Shown one piece after another: positions 1-7,395 of a stretch of DNA of 41,066 nucleotides. The first letter of the stretch is position 1; the number at the start of each line of letters is the position of its first letter. Made by a program: the position numbers and the translations under genes. The stretch is from contig DVGN01000101.1 of NCBI GenBank assembly GCA_018712725.1, positions 1-41,066 of the forward strand, read 5' to 3'. Source of the stretch: Candidatus Scatosoma pullicola (GTDB lineage: Bacteria > Bacillota > Clostridia > Christensenellales > Borkfalkiaceae). The notes below the pieces were generated by a model that had not been told where the DNA came from, made no database searches, and saw only the letters and a list, made by a program, of their open reading frames with translations.

Positions 1-1280
1 CAACGCAGCATGGTTTCTTCGTCGGGATACTGTGCGAAGAGCTGGCGGGTAAGCTGTTCGGCGGGAGCGGAGAGGACATATTTTGCGTTGTCGCTCTCGT
101 TGTCTTCGCCGAAGAAATAGTTGAGGTCGTAGTCGACGGCGGTTTCGTCGCCCTCTTCCGCGCCGTACGTTTCGACGACGTAGTCGAACACTTCTTCGCC
201 CGCGACGCAACTCGTGTAGCCGATGTAATACATATTGCGCACGACGTTGTCGGGACGGGAGACGAAGTTGACGAACATGGTCGCTGCGTCGACGTTGGCG
301 TCCTTCATCATCACCCATCCGTCAAACCAAAGGTTGGACGCCGCTTCGGGGACGACGTAGCTGCAGGCGATGTCGCTTTCCGCTTCCACTTCGTCCATGA
401 TATAGACGGCGTCGCCGCTCCACTGATAGGAGACGTCGATTCTGCCGGCGATGAAGTCGTTTTTCGCTTCGTCCGTCTCAAACGCCTGGATATTGCCCTT
501 CACGTTTTTGAGGATCGTCTCGACGGCGCTCATCGTTTCGGGCGTGGTGTCGTTCATCATTTGGGACAGCCGCGCCTGATAGTCGGCGGAGGAGAGGGTG
601 CCCGCGTCGAGCTGCGATTTCAGTTCGAGAAGCTCGTCTTCGTAATGGATGCCCAGTCCCGAGAAATAGCTGTCGCGGACGTTGTTTTTGGCGGTGATCT
701 TCTTGTTATAGGTCGGATTGGTGAAGGCGTCCCACGTCTTCATGTCCTCCGCGTTTGCGTTTTCGGGATTGAACACGAATCCGGTCGTGCCCCACATATA
801 GCCGGCGGCATAATCCTTCCAGGTATAATCGGAGCCCTCCGCGATGGGGGAGGAGAACATCTTTTCGATATACGACGAGACGTTTTGCGCGTAGTAATTG
901 GTCTCCACGTTTACGTCATAGAAGGATTCGGGGAAGGGCTGGATGAGGTCTTCCGCCGCGAGCTTCATGATCATGTATTCGGAGGGGCAGAGGAGGTCAT
1001 AGGTATCGCCGAGCTTGATTTTGTTGTACATTTCCTCGTTATCCGTCAGGGGAATGTATTCGACGCGGATATGTTCTCCCGTCTGTTCAAAATACCAGTC
1101 TTCAAATTCTTCATAGAGGGGATCGCTGCCTTCGGCATAGCTGTCGTCGCCGCCTTCGTCGATGTATTCCTCCCAGCTGGCAACGCGGAGGACGGGGGGG
1201 GCGTCGCCGCAGGCAGCAAGGGAGGCCGCGGTTGCGGAAACGAGGGAAAAAGCAAGCAGCAGGGAAAGTTGTTTTTTCAT
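1..1280 (-). CDS. potD: Spermidine/putrescine-binding lipoprotein PotD (3' end outside window)
   Basis: Extracytoplasmic solute-binding protein that captures polyamines and delivers them to the PotBC permease. The start at 1280 is preceded by AAGGAG. Residues 1-24 form a lipoprotein signal peptide: MKKQ, a hydrophobic core, then lipobox LAAC with the lipidated Cys at 24. The mature part reads as a family-1 type binding protein (PASYEEYID-like start: RVASWEEYID; later YDLLCPSEYM, WGTTGFVFNP, YQWSGDAVYIMDEV, WFDGWVMMKDA, YDLNYFFG), the pattern of Gram-positive PotD. About 426 codons are in the window and the end nears the family's usual C-terminus, so only a short tail is missing. It is the last gene of the potABCD operon, 6 bases after potC, whose end carries its ribosome site. 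Identification is by family resemblance; the exact polyamine is not shown. Confidence 0.93.
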   Translation of the reverse strand, partial: MKKQLSLLLAFSLVSATAASLAACGDAPPVLRVASWEEYIDEGGDDSYAEGSDPLYEEFEDWYFEQTGEHIRVEYIPLTDNEEMYNKIKLGDTYDLLCPSEYMIMKLAAEDLIQPFPESFYDVNVETNYYAQNVSSYIEKMFSSPIAEGSDYTWKDYAAGYMWGTTGFVFNPENANAEDMKTWDAFTNPTYNKKITAKNNVRDSYFSGLGIHYEDELLELKSQLDAGTLSSADYQARLSQMMNDTTPETMSAVETILKNVKGNIQAFETDEAKNDFIAGRIDVSYQWSGDAVYIMDEVEAESDIACSYVVPEAASNLWFDGWVMMKDANVDAATMFVNFVSRPDNVVRNMYYIGYTSCVAGEEVFDYVVETYGAEEGDETAVDYDLNYFFGEDNESDNAKYVLSAPAEQLTRQLFAQYPDEETMLR

Positions 1281-1286
1281 TATTTT

Positions 1287-2102
1287 TTACTCCTTGACGG
1301 TTTGTTTTTTGCTCTTTTTGAGGGAGACTACGTTGGCGGTGACGACGGCGACGACGATGATGAGGAAGATGATCGCCGTAAACGCCCAATAGGACGCCTT
1401 GATCTCTTCGACGTGCCTGCCTCTCGTCAGTCCGTAGATGTGCATGCTGATCGTCTTAAAGGAATCGGGGCTGGTATAAGCCGCGATGACGTAGTCGTCG
1501 AGCGAGAGGGTGACAGCCAGAAGGAATCCGGAGAGGATACCGGGCAGGATCTGCGGGATGATGACGGAGAACAGCGCCCGGGTGGGCGTCGCGCCGAGAT
1601 CGAGCGCCGCTTCGTACAGATTGTTGTCCATCTGTTTGAGTTTGGGAATGACGGACAGGACGACGAATGGGGTACAGAGCACCATTTGCCCGAGAATCAG
1701 AGGGATATAGGTGGATTTATCCACGTTCAGCGCGGTGACGAGCAGGGCGAAGGAGATCGCCGTGACCACTTCCGCGTTGATGACGGGGATGCGGTTGACG
1801 CCCGAAAGCGCGCCTGCCACCTTCTTTTTGGAATAGAAGATGCCGATCGCGCCCACCGTGCCGAGCAGGGTGGACAGGGTAGCGACGACCGCCGCCAAAG
1901 CCAAAGTCTGCAAGACGATGGGCAGGGGTTCGTGGTCGAAGTCGAAGAAATATTTGTAGTGCTCGAGACTGAATCCGTCCCAGATCTGAATGCGGTCGCT
2001 CGCGTTGAAGCTGTTGACGGTGAGCAGCACGATGGGCGCATAGATGAAGAGGACGACGAGCCCGATGAAAAACCATTTGAGACAAGTTCCGATTTTTACC
2101 AT
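1287..2102 (-). CDS. potC: Spermidine/putrescine ABC transporter permease PotC
   Basis: Inner-membrane permease subunit, partner of PotB, forming the polyamine channel energised by PotA. 271 aa. I chose the ATG at 2102 ([10 protein letters not shown]), preceded by AGAGG at a normal distance; a longer reading frame to 2216 only adds out-of-family residues. TM1 spans about residues 10-31 and several more helices follow. The cytoplasmic EAA loop that docks on the ATPase is at about 164-192 (EAALDLGATP ... LPGILSG). Length matches the family. It overlaps the end of potB by 7 bases, so translation is probably coupled. Confidence 0.95.
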   Translation of the reverse strand: MVKIGTCLKWFFIGLVVLFIYAPIVLLTVNSFNASDRIQIWDGFSLEHYKYFFDFDHEPLPIVLQTLALAAVVATLSTLLGTVGAIGIFYSKKKVAGALSGVNRIPVINAEVVTAISFALLVTALNVDKSTYIPLILGQMVLCTPFVVLSVIPKLKQMDNNLYEAALDLGATPTRALFSVIIPQILPGILSGFLLAVTLSLDDYVIAAYTSPDSFKTISMHIYGLTRGRHVEEIKASYWAFTAIIFLIIVVAVVTANVVSLKKSKKQTVKE

Positions 2103-2965
2103 AACGAAGTACCTCTCGCTTCCGCCTGCGTGTCTTCCTTGAATCCGCCCGTCAGCCATGTCATGAGGAACATGAGCAGGAGCAGGATGAGCGCGGTCAC
2201 CGATCCCTGATTCCAAAGTGTGTTGCGGAACGCCTGTTCGATGAAGGAGCCGATGATCGCCGTGTTGTTGTAGGTGAGCCAGTTGGATACGACGTAGTTC
2301 GTCATGGAGGGGAGAAAGACCATGGAAATGCCGCTCATGATGCCCGCTTTGGAGAGGGGGAGGGTGACTTTCAGAAAGGTCTTTGCGCCCGTCGCGCCGA
2401 GATCGCGGGCGGCTTCCAGATAGCTCTTGTCGATCTTGATGATGGTGGTATAGACGGGCAGGATCATGAAGGGGAGGAAGTCGTACACCATGCCGATGAT
2501 GGTGTTGACGAGATTCCAGTTATCCGATTTGTTGAAAGTGCCGATCCAGATAAACAGCTCTCTCAGCGCGTTGATGCGGAGTACGAAATTCACCCACATG
2601 GGCACGATGAAGAGGAGCAGAAACGCCGCCTTGTTTTTGAGTTTGCTCCTGGCGATGATATACGCCACGGGATAGGCGATGAGCAGGCACAAAATCGTGC
2701 TCGTCAGGGCGATGAACAGGCTGCGCCCGATCGTCCGGCAGGTACTCGAACGGAAAAAGCCCAAAATCCCTTCCCCGTTCCCGCTGAAAAAATCCGCGAA
2801 GTTTTCCAGGGTGAAATTTCCGCTCCGGTCGGTAAAGGCGTAATAGACGATGATGAGGAGGGGGATGACGACGAACAGAGCCAGAAACAGTCCGTAGGGG
2901 ATGGCGAGCAGCTTTCTCGAAAAATGCAGCCGCATCTTTTGGGCGTGCGGAGTGATATTCGTCAT
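2096..2965 (-). CDS. potB: Spermidine/putrescine ABC transporter permease PotB
   Basis: Second membrane subunit of the polyamine importer. 289 aa, usual length. N-terminal cytoplasmic stretch, TM1 at about 20-42, further helices, and the EAA loop at about 184-212 ([10 protein letters not shown] ... KAGIMSG). The start ATG at 2965 overlaps the potA stop as ATGA, so the two are translationally coupled. An in-frame Met at residue 11 (MRLHFSRK) is a possible alternative start. Confidence 0.95.
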   Translation of the reverse strand: MTNITPHAQKMRLHFSRKLLAIPYGLFLALFVVIPLLIIVYYAFTDRSGNFTLENFADFFSGNGEGILGFFRSSTCRTIGRSLFIALTSTILCLLIAYPVAYIIARSKLKNKAAFLLLFIVPMWVNFVLRINALRELFIWIGTFNKSDNWNLVNTIIGMVYDFLPFMILPVYTTIIKIDKSYLEAARDLGATGAKTFLKVTLPLSKAGIMSGISMVFLPSMTNYVVSNWLTYNNTAIIGSFIEQAFRNTLWNQGSVTALILLLLMFLMTWLTGGFKEDTQAEARGTSLW

Positions 2966-4476
2966 AATTTGATTTCCTCCGGATTTCTGAGTGTCAGTCT
3001 GATCTTATCGGGCGGAATGACGAGGCTGACGAGGTCGTTTTCGTTCCACAGATCTTCGCAGGCGAGAACGTAATCCTCTTCGTTTTCCGTGCGCACGATG
3101 TAGCGGTAATATTCGCTCTTGTAGATGAGGGAGATGATGTGTCCCTGCGCGCCGCCCTCGTCGGGATTGTCGCTCATGGTGATGTCCTGCAATCCCACTT
3201 CGACGTCGACGGGGGTGTCCGTGAGGTCGAGCTTTTCTCCCTTGGCGGTGATGAGGTATCCCTCTTCGTCCAGACGGCTGCCGGGATAGAGCTGGGTGAC
3301 GTCGCATTCGAATTCCCCGTCCCCGAATTTCACGGTATTTTTCTTGGTGATGACCCCCGTGAATTGGTTGACCCGGAAATTCTTCTTCATGACGTGGATG
3401 CCGTCGGGCGCGACCGTCAGGCCGATCTCTCCGCCCGGGACGGGCGCGGCGGTGCTTTGAATCTCGATTTCAAATCTGCCGCACTGGACGAGGATCTGGT
3501 AGTGGATGCCCTTGAAGATGACGGAGGTCACCGTGCCTTTCAGCACCCCTTTGTCGGCGGGGACGATCTTCACGTCTTCGGGGCGGACGACCACGTCCAC
3601 CGGCTCGTCCTTTTCAAATCCGCCGTCTTCGCAGACGAAATCCTTGCCGCAGAAGCGGACGAGGTTGTCCTTGGGCATCGTGCCCGAGAAGATGTTGCTC
3701 TCGCCGATGAAGTCGGCGACGAACATGTTTTTCGGCTCGTTGTAGATCATTTCGGGAGTGCCGATCTGCTGGATGTAGCCGTCCGCCATGACCACGACGG
3801 TGTCCGACATGGTCAGGGCTTCTTCCTGGTCGTGCGTGACGTAGATGAAGGTGATGCCCAGCTTTTGGTGCATGGCTTTGAGTTCGAGCTGCATCTCCTT
3901 GCGCATTTTGAGGTCGAGGGCGCCGAGCGGTTCGTCGAGCAGGAGGATCTCCGGCTCGTTGACGATGGCGCGGGCGATGGCGATGCGCTGCTGCTGTCCG
4001 CCCGAAAGGGTGGAGATGCTCCGTTTTTCGAAGCCCTCCAGATCGACGACTTCCAGGGCCTTTCTCACTTTCTCCGCGATGGTCGCGCGGGAGAGCTTTT
4101 CGTATTTCGTCTTTATCCTGCCCTTTTTGTCCGTGACCTCGATCGGGTTGCGTTTGAGTTTCAGCCCGAAAGCCACGTTGTCGAAGACGTTGAGATGGGG
4201 GAAGAGGGCATATTTCTGAAAAACCGTATTGACGGGGCGCTTGTTGGGAGGCAGGGAGCTGATGTCTTCGCCGTTTAAGAGAATTTTCCCGCTCGTGGGC
4301 ATTTCGAAGCCCGCGATCATGCGCAGGGTGGTGGTCTTTCCGCAGCCGGAAGGACCCAAAAGGGTGACGAATTCGCCCTTCCGAACGTACAGATTCATGT
4401 TGTCGATGACGTTCACGCCGTCGAATTGCTTGCATACGTCCACGAGTTCGATGATGTTGGCAGCATTTTTATCCAT
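2962..4476 (-). CDS. potA: Polyamine ABC transporter ATP-binding protein PotA, long form with two TOBE-like domains
   Basis: ATPase that powers polyamine uptake, bound to the cytoplasmic face of PotBC. 504 aa from the ATG at 4476, preceded by GGGAGGATTT. Visible motifs: Walker [10 protein letters not shown] (41-49), Q-loop FQKYALFPH (86-94), signature LSGGQQQ (157-163), Walker B LLLDEP (178-183), H-loop VTHDQEEA (213-220). The insertion [20 protein letters not shown] (109-128) lies between Q-loop and signature. A TOBE-like domain follows at about 294-364 ([11 protein letters not shown] ... [15 protein letters not shown]). A second, similar module lies at about 424-496 (EVGLQDITM ... [17 protein letters not shown] ... 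[10 protein letters not shown]). PotA is normally near 370 aa, so the last 130 or so residues are extra. Other polyanion or sugar importers share this fold; the pot neighbours fix the call. Confidence 0.95.
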   Translation of the reverse strand: MDKNAANIIELVDVCKQFDGVNVIDNMNLYVRKGEFVTLLGPSGCGKTTTLRMIAGFEMPTSGKILLNGEDISSLPPNKRPVNTVFQKYALFPHLNVFDNVAFGLKLKRNPIEVTDKKGRIKTKYEKLSRATIAEKVRKALEVVDLEGFEKRSISTLSGGQQQRIAIARAIVNEPEILLLDEPLGALDLKMRKEMQLELKAMHQKLGITFIYVTHDQEEALTMSDTVVVMADGYIQQIGTPEMIYNEPKNMFVADFIGESNIFSGTMPKDNLVRFCGKDFVCEDGGFEKDEPVDVVVRPEDVKIVPADKGVLKGTVTSVIFKGIHYQILVQCGRFEIEIQSTAAPVPGGEIGLTVAPDGIHVMKKNFRVNQFTGVITKKNTVKFGDGEFECDVTQLYPGSRLDEEGYLITAKGEKLDLTDTPVDVEVGLQDITMSDNPDEGGAQGHIISLIYKSEYYRYIVRTENEEDYVLACEDLWNENDLVSLVIPPDKIRLTLRNPEEIKL

Positions 4477-4543
4477 TTCGTAAATCCTCCCGGCGCCTCC
4501 GCCGAATCCGTTGTGGTCTGTTTGCCGCGCGGGGCGGCGCTTT

Positions 4544-5077
4544 TCAGAAATTGGGCGGGGTGGAGATCCAGAGGAATTTCGCCTTACCCTTGCCCTTGTT
4601 GCGGATGCAGTGGGGTTTTGCGGCAGGGTAATAGAACGCCTCTCCCTTTCTGCATATATATTGTTTGGCGCCGAGTACGACGGCGACCCTGCCTTCCAGC
4701 ACATATCCGAACTCTTCGCCTTCGTGGGGAATGTCCTCCGAAGTGGAAACCCCTTCGGCGAGTTCGACGAGGACGGGTTCCATCATGTTCTTCTGCGCGT
4801 TGGGAATCAGCCATTTCCACAACACCCCGTCCGAATCCTTTTCGAAAAACTCCTCTTTCGAGAAGGTGATCTTCTCTTCCGCCTCTTCGCGAAAAAATTC
4901 CGAAAGATTGCTGCCGAGCGCGGACAGGATGTCCGTCAGCGTGGCGATGGAAGGGCTGTTGACGTTGTTTTCCAGCTGCGAGATATACCCCTTCGTAAGT
5001 TCGCATCGGTCGGCGAGCTCTTCCTGCGTCAATCCCTTCTGATTGCGCATCTGCCTGATTTTTTTGCCCAGATCCAT
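4544..5077 (-). CDS. XRE-family regulator with C-terminal cupin domain (PuuR-like), likely regulator of the pot operon
   Basis: 177 aa DNA-binding regulator. The start at 5077 ([10 protein letters not shown]) has AAAGGAGG six bases upstream; an upstream in-frame Met at 5146 would add a basic tail and lacks such a site. Helix-turn-helix at about 6-60 ([28 protein letters not shown]). Cupin_2 domain at about 105-175 ([36 protein letters not shown]), a small-molecule sensing barrel. This architecture, placed first in a potABCD operon, is a recurring Firmicutes arrangement, so it probably senses polyamines and represses its own operon. The ligand is inferred. The gap of 67 bases to potA has no clear terminator. 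Confidence 0.9.
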   Translation of the reverse strand: MDLGKKIRQMRNQKGLTQEELADRCELTKGYISQLENNVNSPSIATLTDILSALGSNLSEFFREEAEEKITFSKEEFFEKDSDGVLWKWLIPNAQKNMMEPVLVELAEGVSTSEDIPHEGEEFGYVLEGRVAVVLGAKQYICRKGEAFYYPAAKPHCIRNKGKGKAKFLWISTPPNF

Positions 5078-5113
5078 GGGGCGCCTCCTTTGCTTTTTCC
5101 GACGGGTGGGTTT

Positions 5114-5198
5114 TGTAAAAGTAAACTTTTTTCTCTGTATAGGCAATCCGTTTTCCGCGGTTTGCCCGTAATAAACGAAAAGTTTAGCAAAAATAAAC
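5114..5198 (-). promoter_or_regulatory. Candidate operator sites in the leader of the XRE-pot operon
   Basis: Two related A/T-rich sites lie between the promoter and the regulator gene. At 5117-5130 the plus strand reads AAAAGTAAACTTTT, a palindrome with perfect 6-base arms (AAAAGT/ACTTTT). At 5178-5186 the plus strand has AAAAGTTTA, matching the complementary strand of the first site, and 5186-5198 resembles 5114-5126 at 10 of 13 positions. Their position and symmetry fit binding by the adjacent XRE protein; this is inference. Confidence 0.4.
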
Positions 5199-5214
5199 CC
5201 ACATGCCGCGGAAT

Positions 5215-5243
5215 ATTATATTTGATAACGCGGATTTTGTCAA
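5215..5243 (-). promoter_or_regulatory. Consensus sigma-A promoter of the XRE-potABCD operon
   Basis: On the minus strand the -35 TTGACA (5243-5238) and the -10 TATAAT (5220-5215) are both perfect and separated by 17 bases. Transcription would start near 5208, giving a leader of about 130 bases before the XRE gene. So strong a promoter for an uptake operon implies repression. Confidence 0.85.
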
Positions 5244-5288
5244 ATGTTTGGAGGGCATTTCGGAAAAATATTCCGAAAAATTTTTCGC
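5244..5288 (-). promoter_or_regulatory. AT-tract element upstream of the pot promoter
   Basis: The 45 bases directly upstream of the -35 contain phased A/T tracts (AAAAATTTTT, ATATTTTT) then CCGAAATGCCCTC. It includes a short stem, TTTCGGAA/TTCCGAAA, at 5258-5278. The same layout at the same distance occurs before tRNA-Thr, and its right half before rpsT. An UP-element-like role is inferred. Confidence 0.4.
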
Positions 5289-5387
5289 GGGGGAAAAAGA
5301 GGAGCAAAAATGTAAAAAATTTGTCTCTTCCGCGCCGGTTTTTGTACCCGCTAGCCTCCCGCCGAGCGTCAAAAAACAAAAAATCCG

Positions 5388-5668
5388 CCTCTTTCGAAAG
5401 AGGGGAGGCAAGTCCTTAAGGGGGAGACCTTTTTTTGACTCCCTTGAGCAAAGGGAGCTGTCATGCGCAAGCATGACTGAGGGATTGTCTGCCCGGTTTC
5501 CGATTTGCTGTATCGAAATCCGGCTTTCTTATCCCTTCCGTCACTTCGTGCCACCTCCCCTTACCATAAAGCAGGCATGATTGGTGGGTGCGACACCTCC
5601 CCTTTGTCAAAAAGGGGAGACATGATAAAGGCGAGGCTCCCACACCATAGGGGAGGCAGGAGAGGGGA
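5388..5668. repeat. Cluster of intergenic palindromic repeats (gut-Clostridia hairpin type)
   Basis: A non-coding island built from hairpins. CCTCTTTCGAAAGAGG at 5388-5403; CTCCCTT/AAGGGAG at 5439-5457; GTCATGC-GCAA-GCATGAC at 5460-5477; the phrase TGAGGGATTGTC at 5478-5489; the counterpart ATCCCTTCCGTCACTTCG and CCACCTCCCCTT at 5531-5562; CTCCCCTTT/AAAGGGGAG at 5598-5619. GAGGGAT (5480-5486) can pair with ATCCCTT (5531-5537), so 5439-5562 looks like one complete foldback element of about 125 bases and the flanks like partial copies. From memory, similar CTCCCTT...GGGAG / GAGGGATTGTC elements are scattered between genes in many gut Clostridia. The overlapping reading frames show no family resemblance and I do not call them. 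Confidence 0.7.
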
Positions 5669-5682
5669 CAAAAACGCAAGGG

Positions 5683-5862
5683 CGACAGAGTATTGCGCAG
5701 TAGATATGCGTTTCCCCGTTCCGTGCGAATCCGGTTACGTCAAAACGCGAAGATACAGGCAAGACGCGAAGAACAAGGCTTTCCGCCGGGGAGCGTACTC
5801 ATACGTACGTGATCCAAGGAAAACGCAGTCCGACAATGTATTGCGTAGTATATACGCGTTTC
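5683..5862. repeat. Second intergenic element bounded by 32-base imperfect direct repeats
   Basis: Bases 5683-5714 and 5831-5862 agree at 27 of 32 positions (core TATTGCG-AGTA-ATA-GCGTTTC) and frame about 116 bases that contain ACGCGAAGA twice. No start codon with a ribosome site or recognisable protein is seen. It lies just beyond the rpsT terminator. I do not recognise the element. Confidence 0.5.
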
Positions 5863-5869
5863 GCCTGAA

Positions 5870-5906
5870 TAAAACAAATAAAAAGGTCTACCCGCAGGCA
5901 GACCTT
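5870..5906 (-). terminator. Intrinsic terminator of rpsT
   Basis: On the minus strand a hairpin with arms AAGGTCT/AGACCTT (5906-5883) plus inner CC/GG pairs is followed by TTTTATTTGTTTT. It lies 24 bases after the rpsT stop. Confidence 0.85.
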
Positions 5907-5929
5907 CATATTCATAGATAACGGACGGG

Positions 5930-6196
5930 TCAGGCACCCATCGCGTCCAGCTTCTTGGCGAGCTTGGCTTTCCGGTTGTTGGCGTTGTTTTTATGGATGA
6001 CGCCCTTGGAAGCGGCTGCGTCGATCGCGGAAACGGTTTCGGGATAGAGCTTGACAGCCTCTTCCTTGTTGCCCGATTCCACCGCCGTGAGGAATTTCTT
6101 GATCTGCGTCTTGAGCGCGGACTTCACGGCTTTGTTCTGCATGGTCTTCTTTTCGGTGACCAGAACTCTCTTTTTCGCGGATTTGATATTCGGCAT
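5930..6196 (-). CDS. rpsT: 30S ribosomal protein S20
   Basis: Binds 16S rRNA in the body of the small subunit and is needed for 30S assembly. 88 aa, the usual size. The start at 6196 ([17 protein letters not shown]) has AAGGAG eight bases upstream; the reading frame extends upstream but crosses the promoter. It is Lys/Ala-rich and helical, with the family features SAKKR near the start, [15 protein letters not shown], and [20 protein letters not shown] at the end. Monocistronic, with promoter at 6252-6280 and terminator at 5870-5906. It is divergent from murI. Confidence 0.97.
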   Translation of the reverse strand: MPNIKSAKKRVLVTEKKTMQNKAVKSALKTQIKKFLTAVESGNKEEAVKLYPETVSAIDAAASKGVIHKNNANNRKAKLAKKLDAMGA

Positions 6197-6251
6197 GATA
6201 CTCTCCTTATTCTTTACCTGTTTTTCTTGAATCGCGTCGATTGCGTAGACT

Positions 6252-6280
6252 ATTTTAGCATAAATCCGCGGGATTGTAAA
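6252..6280 (-). promoter_or_regulatory. Sigma-A promoter of rpsT
   Basis: Minus strand -35 TTTACA (6280-6275), spacer 17, -10 TAAAAT (6257-6252) with an extended TGC in front. Immediately upstream (6298-6281) is GAAATGCCCTCAAAACAG, nearly identical to the sequence at the same place in the pot promoter. Confidence 0.8.
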
Positions 6281-6351
6281 CTGTTTTGAGGGCATTTCCG
6301 CCGAAAAATCGGGCAATTTTGAGGAAAATTTTTCTTTTTCGGAGGAAAAGC

Positions 6352-7248
6352 ATGGAGATCCCTTCGGGCGGAATCGGTTTTTTCGACAGCGGCGTCGGCG
6401 GTCTGACCGTCCTTTCCGCCTGTCTCGAAAAATTGTCGGCTTCCGGCGTCTTTCGTCCCGTTCTCTATTACGGCGACAACGCCCGCGCCCCGTACGGCGG
6501 ACGGGAGGAAGGGGAGATCGCCGCCTTTGCGGAAGAGGCGTTTTCTCTCTTTGATGATCTCCGCGTCTCCGCCGCCGTCATCGCCTGCAATACCGTCACC
6601 GCCGTCTGCGCCGAACGCCTGCGCCGCAAATATCCCTTTCCCGTCGTCGGCGCCGAGCCCGCCGTGCGTCCCGCCGCCCGCGCGGGGGGAGAGATCTTCG
6701 TTCTCGTCACGCCCGCCACGGCGAAAAGCGTCCGCCTTCTCTCCCTGTGCGCCCGCACGGAAGGGGAGTTTCCCTCCGCGCGGCTGCGCATATTTCCTTG
6801 TCCCGGTCTCGCCGGGGCGGTGGAGGAATATATTTCGTCGGACACACCCGTGCCGCTTTCTTCCCTGCTGCCTCCCGGTTCGCCTTCCGCCGTCGTCCTC
6901 GGCTGCACCCATTACGTCTTTTTGAAAAAAGAGATCGCCGCCTTTTACGGCTGTACCGCCTTCGACGGCAACGACGGCATCGCGCGGGAACTCTGCCGGG
7001 CGATCGGTTTTTCCCGAAAACCGCCCCCTCCGACCACAGCCGCCCACTTTTTCGGGGTTGCGCCGACCACCGCCGACCCCGCTCCGGCAAATTCGACCTG
7101 CAATTCGCTTTCAAAAAACAAACGTTCGCGTTTTTTCTCAAAAACGGGGCAAAAAGGGGATAAAAAGAGGGGGTTTTCGGAGATTTTTTTTCTCGGAAGC
7201 GGAAAAAACCTCAATAAAAGGGCATACGAACAAATGTTTTTTCGATGA
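6352..7248 (+). CDS. murI: Glutamate racemase
   Basis: Converts L- to D-glutamate, the second residue of the peptidoglycan stem, used by MurD, which is also in this window. 298 aa from ATG 6352 with GGAGG upstream. Family motifs: [14 protein letters not shown] with the first catalytic-site Asp/Ser, [21 protein letters not shown] with the first catalytic Cys, and [13 protein letters not shown] with the second catalytic Cys. The C-terminus [17 protein letters not shown] resembles the natural end of racemases. About 55 residues before it (from [12 protein letters not shown] to KKRGF) are low-complexity, proline then lysine rich, and look like an insertion, so the protein exceeds the usual 260-270 aa. 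No clear promoter or terminator is seen; the 147 bases after it hold AT-rich sequence and the mraZ promoter. Confidence 0.92.
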   Translation: MEIPSGGIGFFDSGVGGLTVLSACLEKLSASGVFRPVLYYGDNARAPYGGREEGEIAAFAEEAFSLFDDLRVSAAVIACNTVTAVCAERLRRKYPFPVVGAEPAVRPAARAGGEIFVLVTPATAKSVRLLSLCARTEGEFPSARLRIFPCPGLAGAVEEYISSDTPVPLSSLLPPGSPSAVVLGCTHYVFLKKEIAAFYGCTAFDGNDGIARELCRAIGFSRKPPPPTTAAHFFGVAPTTADPAPANSTCNSLSKNKRSRFFSKTGQKGDKKRGFSEIFFLGSGKNLNKRAYEQMFFR

Positions 7249-7326
7249 AATCGGGCCGTCGGGGGACAATCGGGGGCAAAAATCCCAAAAAAATAATGTT
7301 TTTTCAAAAAAATTTCCCAAAAATAC

Positions 7327-7356
7327 TTGACAAGTGGGCGATTGTGGTTATATAAT
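7327..7356 (+). promoter_or_regulatory. Sigma-A promoter of the mraZ-dcw operon
   Basis: -35 TTGACA (7327-7332), spacer 18, -10 TATAAT (7351-7356). It lies 40 bases before the mraZ start and is the only strong promoter before the terminator at 18820, so it probably drives mraZ through divIB. Confidence 0.85.
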
Positions 7357-7360
7357 GGGA
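7335..7360 (+). promoter_or_regulatory. Candidate MraZ operator: three TGGGN-like repeats in the promoter
   Basis: TGGGC (7335), TGGTT (7345) and TGGGA (7356) lie 10 and 11 bases apart, between and over the -35 and -10 boxes. MraZ of E. coli is reported to bind TGGGN direct repeats separated by 5 bases upstream of its own gene. The pattern here fits autoregulation, with the middle repeat imperfect. Confidence 0.6.
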
Positions 7361-7395
7361 ACAGTTAGTAATTCGGGGAAAAGGAGGTGAAAGGT

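Noticed and set aside
561-2210. Plus-strand frame of 549 codons
   Set aside because: It lies antisense to potD and potC, whose lipobox, EAA loop and start sites are unmistakable.
3139-4278. Plus-strand frame of 379 codons
   Set aside because: Antisense to potA, which has every ABC ATPase motif in order.
5388-5862. Possible CRISPR array
   Set aside because: Repeats are palindromic and unevenly spaced with no regular repeat-spacer pattern and no cas genes nearby.
5203-5921. Several short frames in the gap between the pot operon and rpsT
   Set aside because: They run through palindromic repeats and promoter sequence, lack ribosome sites and show no recognisable protein.
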